A stretch of 64,000 nt of DNA. Origin: CAWICD01 sp052267165 (lineage in GTDB: Bacteria > Vulcanimicrobiota > Vulcanimicrobiia > Vulcanimicrobiales > Vulcanimicrobiaceae). Location of the stretch: contig JBKQHO010000013.1 in the NCBI GenBank assembly GCA_052267165.1, forward strand, positions 310,001 to 374,000. The letters are read 5' to 3'. The first letter of the stretch is position 1, and each line of letters begins with the position of its first letter. The position numbers were made by a program, and so were the translations under genes. Shown one piece after another: positions 59,380-64,000 of this stretch. The notes beneath the pieces are model-generated. The model was not told the origin of the DNA, ran no database searches, and worked only from the letters and a program-made list of their open reading frames with translations.

Positions 59380-61106
59380 CCGCCGAGCCCGCCGGGCACG
59401 AGTCGATCGGTCAGCTCGCGACTGCCGAGGTACGCGTCCCGCGCACGCGAGAGATCGTCGCCGAGCCGTTCGAGGCGCTCGCCGAACTCCGCCTCGTCGC
59501 GGCTCTCGACGTGGCTTTCGAACACGAAAGACTCGAAGTCGAAGTCGTCGTCGATGTGGCCGAGAATCATGTCGAGCTCGCCGACGACGAGCTCGAAGAG
59601 GTTGATCTTCGCTTCGAGGACACGCAGAATGCGCTCCTCGATCGTGCCGACGCCGACCAGGTTGGTGAGCGCGACGTCGTGGTCTTGGCCGATCCGATGG
59701 ATGCGGCCCAGGCGCTGCTCGATTTGCATGGGGTTCCACGGAAGGTCGTAGTTGATCATCACGTGACAGAACTGAAGGTTGCGGCCTTCGCCCGCGGCTT
59801 CACTCGAAAGCAGCACCGGCGCCGTGCCACGAAAGGCGTTCATCGTCTCGATCTTCTCGCGCCGTGAGAGGCTGCCGTGATAGACGGCGGCCGGGATCCC
59901 CGCGGCTCGCGCCGTCTCCGCGAGCTCGTCGAGCGTGCGGCGGAAAGCCGTGAACACGATCGCCTTCTCCCCGCGCTCACGGTGTCGCGCGAGGAGCCGC
60001 AAGAGCACCTGCGACTTGCGCGAGGCCAGCCGTCGGGCGCGTGCGGCCAGATCGGCCCAGCCCGCGCGCTCGAGGCTCGCACCGAGCGCACGCGCGCTCG
60101 ATCCGGCAGTCCGCAGCACGGAGCGCAGCCCCAAGAGCTGCGCGCTTGACGCCCTCCGCGCCGTTTCGCGAACGCGCTCGGAGACGAGCCGGTACAGATC
60201 GCTTTCATCCTCGCCGGGCGCGACGGCCAGCGTCTCGGCCAAGCGCCGCGGCAGCATCAGCGCCACCTCGCTGCGCCGGTGGCGCACCATCACGTCGGCC
60301 ATCCGCGCCTGCAACGGCGCGAGCTGCGCAGCCGACGCATTGGCCGCCGCCGAAGCGTATCGAACGCGAAACTCCTTGGGCGTTCCGAGCAACCCTGGGA
60401 CCACGATGTTCACGAGTTGAAAGAGGTCGTCGAGCCGATTCTCGACCGGCGTCGCGGTCAGCAAGAGCAGGCGCCGCGCACGCAAGGACTTCACGAGCTG
60501 CGCCGAGGCGCTCCTGGGATTCTTCAGGCGGTGCGCTTCATCGACGATCACCAGATCCCAGTCGATCTTTTCGGTCGCGTTGCGCCACGGGGAGCGCCGG
60601 GCGGTCGCAAGCGACGCAACGATGATCGACGCTTCCCACGGCCGGAGCGTTCTTTCCCACGCTTCGCTACCGAGTTCGAGCACCGGAAGCGCGAATTTTC
60701 GCTCGAGCTCTTCGCACCATTGCGGGACGAGGCCGGCGGGAACGACGATGAGCGTGCGCCGGACGAGCCGGCGCACATAAAGCTCGCTCAGAACGAGCGC
60801 CGCTTCGATCGTTTTGCCGAGGCCGACTTCGTCGGCGAGGATGGCACGACCGCGCAGTCTGGTCAAGACGCGTTTGGCGGCCGTGAGCTGGTGTGAAAAC
60901 GGCGTGAAACGGAGCCGCGACAGCGAGACGAACTCCTCAAATCCCGGCCGCATCCAAGTAGCGACGGCTCGTTCGACGAGCGGGCTCGACGCCCCCGAGA
61001 TCGACTCGCCGGCATCGAGGCGCGCGATCAGAGACGCATAAACGGCGAGCTCCGGCGGCAACTCGGTTCCAGGGTCGGTAGGGCGAACGGCCCCTGAATC
61101 GATCAC
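59376..61106 (-). CDS. SNF2-family DEAD/DEAH helicase-like ATPase
   Basis: A 576-residue Swi2/Snf2 ATPase, related to RapA. Motif I is ADEVGLGKT (91-99), motif II DEAH (189-192), motif III LLTATPVEN, and the C-terminal lobe has HGSLSRREK, LLSSEAAGEGRNLQF and QRLGRIHRIGQ. It should translocate on double-stranded DNA. Standalone bacterial SNF2 proteins occur in RNA-polymerase recycling and in defence systems such as DISARM. The partner gene, with a 4-nt overlap, and the neighbouring restriction-type remnants favour a defence or DNA-processing role. Start GTG 61106. Confidence 0.9.
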   Translation of the reverse strand: MIDSGAVRPTDPGTELPPELAVYASLIARLDAGESISGASSPLVERAVATWMRPGFEEFVSLSRLRFTPFSHQLTAAKRVLTRLRGRAILADEVGLGKTIEAALVLSELYVRRLVRRTLIVVPAGLVPQWCEELERKFALPVLELGSEAWERTLRPWEASIIVASLATARRSPWRNATEKIDWDLVIVDEAHRLKNPRSASAQLVKSLRARRLLLLTATPVENRLDDLFQLVNIVVPGLLGTPKEFRVRYASAAANASAAQLAPLQARMADVMVRHRRSEVALMLPRRLAETLAVAPGEDESDLYRLVSERVRETARRASSAQLLGLRSVLRTAGSSARALGASLERAGWADLAARARRLASRKSQVLLRLLARHRERGEKAIVFTAFRRTLDELAETARAAGIPAAVYHGSLSRREKIETMNAFRGTAPVLLSSEAAGEGRNLQFCHVMINYDLPWNPMQIEQRLGRIHRIGQDHDVALTNLVGVGTIEERILRVLEAKINLFELVVGELDMILGHIDDDFDFESFVFESHVESRDEAEFGERLERLGDDLSRARDAYLGSRELTDRLVPGGLGG

Positions 61107-61271
61107 GTTCTCGCACCTCTACGACAGTCCGTCGCTACACCCTGCTCGTCGGCCGGGTGCGCCCGCAGCCGCCACGCGCGCTGCATTCGCTTCGCTCGGA
61201 AACCGGCGTGAAGGTCCGCCCTCAGCATCACCGGACGTTCATCCCTTCGTCACGAACCGTCAATCGGGGAG

Positions 61272-61871
61272 ATGCAAGCTACGATGAGTGAGAGGGCACA
61301 GATGGCAGTCACGCACGTTCGGCACCGCATCGACGTCGAGGAATACCACCGCATGGCCGAGGCCGGGGTCTTCGACCCGGAGCGGCGGATCGAGCTCATC
61401 GAAGGAGAGCTGATCGAGACCGTGGCGCCGATGAACGAGCCGCACGCGGTGGGCCTCTCGAAGCTCAACGCGCTCCTCGTGCGGCGCCTTTCCGGGCGCG
61501 CTACCATCCGCTGCCAATCACCCGTGACGCTGAGCGACGATTCGGAACCGCAGCCCGATTTCGCGGTCGTCCGGCTCGACCCGCGCGACTACATCGATCG
61601 CCATCCGCAACCGCCGGACGTCCACTTTCTCGTCGAAGTCGCCGACAGTTCGCGCGCCTTCGATCAGCGCCGGAAGATTCCGCTGTACGCGCGCACGGGC
61701 GTCGCGGAGACGTGGCTCGTCGATCTCGTGGACGACCGCATCCTCGCCTACCGCGACCCCGGGCCCGACGGCTATGCGACGACGGTCAGCGCAACGCGCG
61801 GCGAGAGCATCACACCGCTCGCATTTCGCGACGAACGGTTCGATATTAACGAGATCCTACCGGTTCGCTAG
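61272..61871 (+). CDS. Uma2-family (DUF820) PD-(D/E)XK-fold protein
   Basis: A 199-residue member of the Uma2/DUF820 family. The PD-(D/E)XK nuclease-like core is visible as QPDFAVVRLD (Asp), HFLVEVADSS (Glu) and RRKIPLYARTGVAETWLVD (Lys), matching the E...PD...ExK layout. The N-terminal EEYHRMAEAGVFDPERRIELIEGEL is the family start. Members abound in Cyanobacteria, Chloroflexi and Deinococcota, and their biological role is unsettled. Start ATG 61272. The 165-bp gap from the SNF2 gene contains nothing recognised. Confidence 0.87.
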   Translation: MQATMSERAQMAVTHVRHRIDVEEYHRMAEAGVFDPERRIELIEGELIETVAPMNEPHAVGLSKLNALLVRRLSGRATIRCQSPVTLSDDSEPQPDFAVVRLDPRDYIDRHPQPPDVHFLVEVADSSRAFDQRRKIPLYARTGVAETWLVDLVDDRILAYRDPGPDGYATTVSATRGESITPLAFRDERFDINEILPVR

Positions 61872-61882
61872 GCTGCCTGGTC

Positions 61883-62560
61883 TCAGCGCAGCGCGTCTTC
61901 GACGGCTTCGAAGTAACCGTCGTCGTCGATCGTGCGGCGTTCGAGCAGTTCCTGGGCGACCGCCTCGACGTGGCGCCACAGGCGGCGCATCAAGAGCTCG
62001 GCCTCGAGGCGGAGCATCGCCAAATACTCGCCTGCTTCCCGGTCGGGGCCCGCGAACGAGGCGGTCAGAAACTCCGCCCGCGAATGGTCGTCGTGCGAAC
62101 CTGCGCTTTCGAGCCCGGTAACCTGCCGCTCGGCGAGCGAGCCCGCCAGGATCGCGATCACGGTCCGCTCGAATCGCGTCCGCTGCGCGCGCCGCACCAT
62201 CTGCTGCGACTCGTCATCGAGATTGCCGAGCATCCGCGCCATCGTTTGGATGCCCCAGGAGTCGTAAACCATTGTATGACCGAGCCAGCCTCGGGCCGGA
62301 ACGATCGAGACTTGGCGCGGCCGCACCCCCGCATACAAGTAGGCGACCAAATGTCCAGCTTCGTGATGGGCGGTCGCGATCAGCTCGTCGATGTCGCCTA
62401 CCGATCTCGCGCAGGGCGCGGGCCTCCGGGGCTTTACCGCGATAACCACCGCACCCCGGCGCTCGTTTGCAGGACCTTCCCTTACGCGAATCCGCCCAAG
62501 GAGAAGGAGGGGTCTGCACGGCGAGAAATCAGCCAGGTCGCAGTCTCCACACGTTAGCAC
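61883..62560 (-). CDS. M41 (FtsH-type) peptidase domain protein without AAA module
   Basis: A 225-residue zinc-metallopeptidase-like protein. The HEAGH signature lies at 66-70 (IATAHHEAGHLVAYLYAGV), followed by VSIVPARGWLGHTMVY and LAGSLAERQVTGLESAGSHDDHSRA, which follow the FtsH peptidase domain including its distal Asp-containing helix. The AAA ATPase that unfolds substrates in FtsH is absent. It may be a stand-alone peptidase or inactive partner. GTG 62560 gives 225 residues; GTG 62449 would remove an unmatched 37-residue leader and may be the real start. Confidence 0.75.
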   Translation of the reverse strand: MLTCGDCDLADFSPCRPLLLLGRIRVREGPANERRGAVVIAVKPRRPAPCARSVGDIDELIATAHHEAGHLVAYLYAGVRPRQVSIVPARGWLGHTMVYDSWGIQTMARMLGNLDDESQQMVRRAQRTRFERTVIAILAGSLAERQVTGLESAGSHDDHSRAEFLTASFAGPDREAGEYLAMLRLEAELLMRRLWRHVEAVAQELLERRTIDDDGYFEAVEDALR

Positions 62561-62616
62561 GCCTTCCTTGCCGGCGGGTCTCGCTCGTCAGGCTACCTTC
62601 TTGAAGAGGAGTTTCA

Positions 62617-63060
62617 TTGCAGATGATGTTCCGTTCGGCCGCGCTCGGCATCGCCTTGGCCGCAGCGCTCAGTTCGACCGCCGCGCTCGCCGTCGCGCAA
62701 ATCGCCCCCAGCGACGCGGGCTTCGGGACCAAACTCGGCGTCGAATCGCAAAATAATTCCGGACAAGTGGGAACCGTTACGCTCTTCCAACACGGCAACA
62801 GCACGTTGGTCGACCTGCGGATCGACGGCGAGCCCGCCGGCCGCAGCGAGCCGGCCCACATCCACCGCGGCAAATCGTGCGAAAGCCTCAACCCCGCGCC
62901 CGCCTTCGGACTGGAACCCGTCGTGAACGGCCGCTCGCGGACGCTGGTCCACGCCCCGCTCTCCAAGCTCACCTCGGGCAACTACGTCGTCAACGTCCAC
63001 GCTTCGAGTCACAACCTGGCACACTACGTCGCGTGCGGAATCCTCATCTCTCAGAGCTAA
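62617..63060 (+). CDS. secreted CHRD/superoxide-dismutase-like beta-barrel protein
   Basis: A 147-residue exported protein from TTG 62617, with GAGGAG 6 nt upstream (ATG 62623 is an alternative). The signal peptide ends near ALAVAQ. The mature part contains AHIHRGKSC and YVVNVHASSHNLAHYVACGIL, a His-rich strand pattern seen in CHRD-type and Cu/Zn-SOD-like barrels. Two cysteines may form a disulfide. Metal binding is possible but the full SOD ligand set is not evident. Its end overlaps the cysteine synthase start by 28 nt. Confidence 0.65.
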   Translation: MQMMFRSAALGIALAAALSSTAALAVAQIAPSDAGFGTKLGVESQNNSGQVGTVTLFQHGNSTLVDLRIDGEPAGRSEPAHIHRGKSCESLNPAPAFGLEPVVNGRSRTLVHAPLSKLTSGNYVVNVHASSHNLAHYVACGILISQS

Positions 63061-64000
63061 GCGAGGGCTTCACCGGAACGGTCGGTAAGACGCCGCTCAT
63101 CGTCTTGCCGAAACTCTCCGCTGAGCTTGGCCGCACCGTTGCCGGCAAAGCCGAGTTCCTCAACCCAGGCGGCTCCGTCAAAGACCGCGCGGCGAAAGGC
63201 ATCGTCGACGACGCGGAGGCGACGGGCCGCCTGCGGCCGGAAGGAACGATCGTCGAGGGGACCGCCGGCAACACGGGCATCGCCCTCGCGCTGATCGCTA
63301 ACGCGCGCGGCTATCGCTCGATCATCGTCATTCCCGACGATCAGTCGCCTGAGAAGATCGAGCTCTTACGGACCTTCGGTGCCGACGTGCGCGTCGTTCC
63401 GGCCGTGCCCTTCGCCAATCCCGAAAACTACTACCACGTTGCCAAACGGATCGCCGAAGCGACACCCGGGGCAATTTGGGCTGACCAATTCAACAACATT
63501 GCCAACCGTGCGGCCCACTACGCGACGACTGGGCCCGAGATCTGGGACGCCGCCGGCACACGCCTCTCGGCGTTCGTGGCCGCCTGCGGAACCGGCGGAA
63601 CGCTGGCCGGCACCGCGGCCTTTCTCAAAGAACGTGCTCCGGCGATACGCACGGTGCTCTGCGACCCGTTCGGCTCCGCACTGTACAGTTACGTCAAGCA
63701 CGGCGTGCTCGAGACCACCGGCGACTCGAATGCGGAAGGCATCGGCATCAAACGCATCACCGCGAATTTCAAAGATGCGCCGGTCGACGACGCGATCCAA
63801 GTCGACGACCGCGCCATGGTCGAGATGGCATACTGGCTCTTGCGCGAAGAGGGTCTCTACGTCGGGGGCTCGGCCGCGCTCAACGTCGTCGGCGCGGCGC
63901 GCGTCGCCCGTTCGCTGCCGCCCGGCAGCACGGTCGTGACGATCCTCTGCGACGGCGGTGAGCGCTACCGCTCGCGCTTGTGGAATCGAGCCTGGCTCGA
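63033..64000 (+). CDS. cysteine synthase family protein (partial at window end)
   Basis: At least 322 residues from GTG 63033; no stop is reached before the window ends. It is a fold-type II PLP enzyme. The PLP lysine is in FLNPGGSVKDRAA, the substrate loop is EGTAGNTGIALAL, and the phosphate-binding glycine loop is VAACGTGGTLAG. It should make cysteine from O-acetylserine (or O-phosphoserine) and sulfide, or act as cystathionine beta-synthase. The tail WLREEGLYVGGSAALNV-like segment is conserved. The overlap with the preceding secreted-protein gene suggests co-transcription. Confidence 0.88.
   Translation, partial: MRNPHLSELSEGFTGTVGKTPLIVLPKLSAELGRTVAGKAEFLNPGGSVKDRAAKGIVDDAEATGRLRPEGTIVEGTAGNTGIALALIANARGYRSIIVIPDDQSPEKIELLRTFGADVRVVPAVPFANPENYYHVAKRIAEATPGAIWADQFNNIANRAAHYATTGPEIWDAAGTRLSAFVAACGTGGTLAGTAAFLKERAPAIRTVLCDPFGSALYSYVKHGVLETTGDSNAEGIGIKRITANFKDAPVDDAIQVDDRAMVEMAYWLLREEGLYVGGSAALNVVGAARVARSLPPGSTVVTILCDGGERYRSRLWNRAWL

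Noticed and set aside
1..64000. CRISPR arrays, tRNA or rRNA genes, insertion sequences
   Set aside because: Reading the intergenic stretches showed no regularly spaced repeats, no T-loop-like GGTTCGAATCC strings, and no transposase; a tool-based scan (tRNAscan, CRISPR finder) could still overturn this.

Overview
The window is a gene-dense, roughly two-thirds G+C bacterial chromosome segment. Genes sit on both strands in short operons, many with 4-nt stop/start overlaps. The SOS boxes are of the CGAAC-N4-GTTCG type used by Gram-positive and related terrabacterial LexA. There is an imuA/imuB/dnaE2 mutasome, a type 2 isopentenyl-diphosphate isomerase, an rpsO-pnp pair, an NAD-linked molybdenum formate dehydrogenase and several Tat- or Sec-exported proteins. 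This mix would suit an environmental, mostly uncultured high-GC lineage; Eremiobacterota (WPS-2) is my guess by gene style. The phylum is inference: there is no 16S gene in the window. No tRNA, rRNA, CRISPR array or intact transposase was seen.

Layout. 0-5 kb: a ParE-toxin remnant, then a minus-strand run of AI-2E-type permease, CPA2 cation/proton antiporter, arginase and methyltransferase. 5-12 kb: a PnrA-like lipoprotein, a class A beta-lactamase-fold enzyme, ilvE, an FTR1-like membrane-protein cluster, secreted proteins, and a 230-bp quasi-palindrome between convergent genes. 12-23 kb: gamma-glutamyltransferase, a DUF2079 membrane protein, then a formate module (small acidic protein, fused NuoE-NuoF-type subunit, catalytic subunit, OFA-family transporter). 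22-34 kb: ferritin-like protein, PolX, nicotinate phosphoribosyltransferase, a two-gene cluster resembling an ABC transporter with a dead ATPase, a PfpI-fold protein without its cysteine, IDI-2, a Rieske protein, rpsO and pnp. 34-40.7 kb: a UbiD-UbiA-binding-protein operon and a GntR-controlled ABC exporter with a clear operator. 40.8-47.3 kb: a PAS/GGDEF/EAL protein, quinone oxidoreductase, an operon of two cytoplasmic S1C proteases plus a LuxR regulator, and an XRE regulator.

48-57 kb holds a split SOS mutasome: imuA-imuB and, 2.6 kb downstream, dnaE2. Each unit starts from a nearly identical promoter that carries a perfect LexA box in its spacer and has the start codon only a few bases past the predicted transcription start. 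DnaE2 carries an unusual polar insert of about 125 residues. 56.8-62.6 kb looks like a plastic, defence-flavoured zone: Phd/VapC, a broken chimera of an AAA ATPase and an Eco57I-type methyltransferase, an SNF2 helicase with a zinc-ribbon partner, Uma2, and an FtsH-type metalloprotease domain without an ATPase. The window ends inside a cysteine synthase gene.
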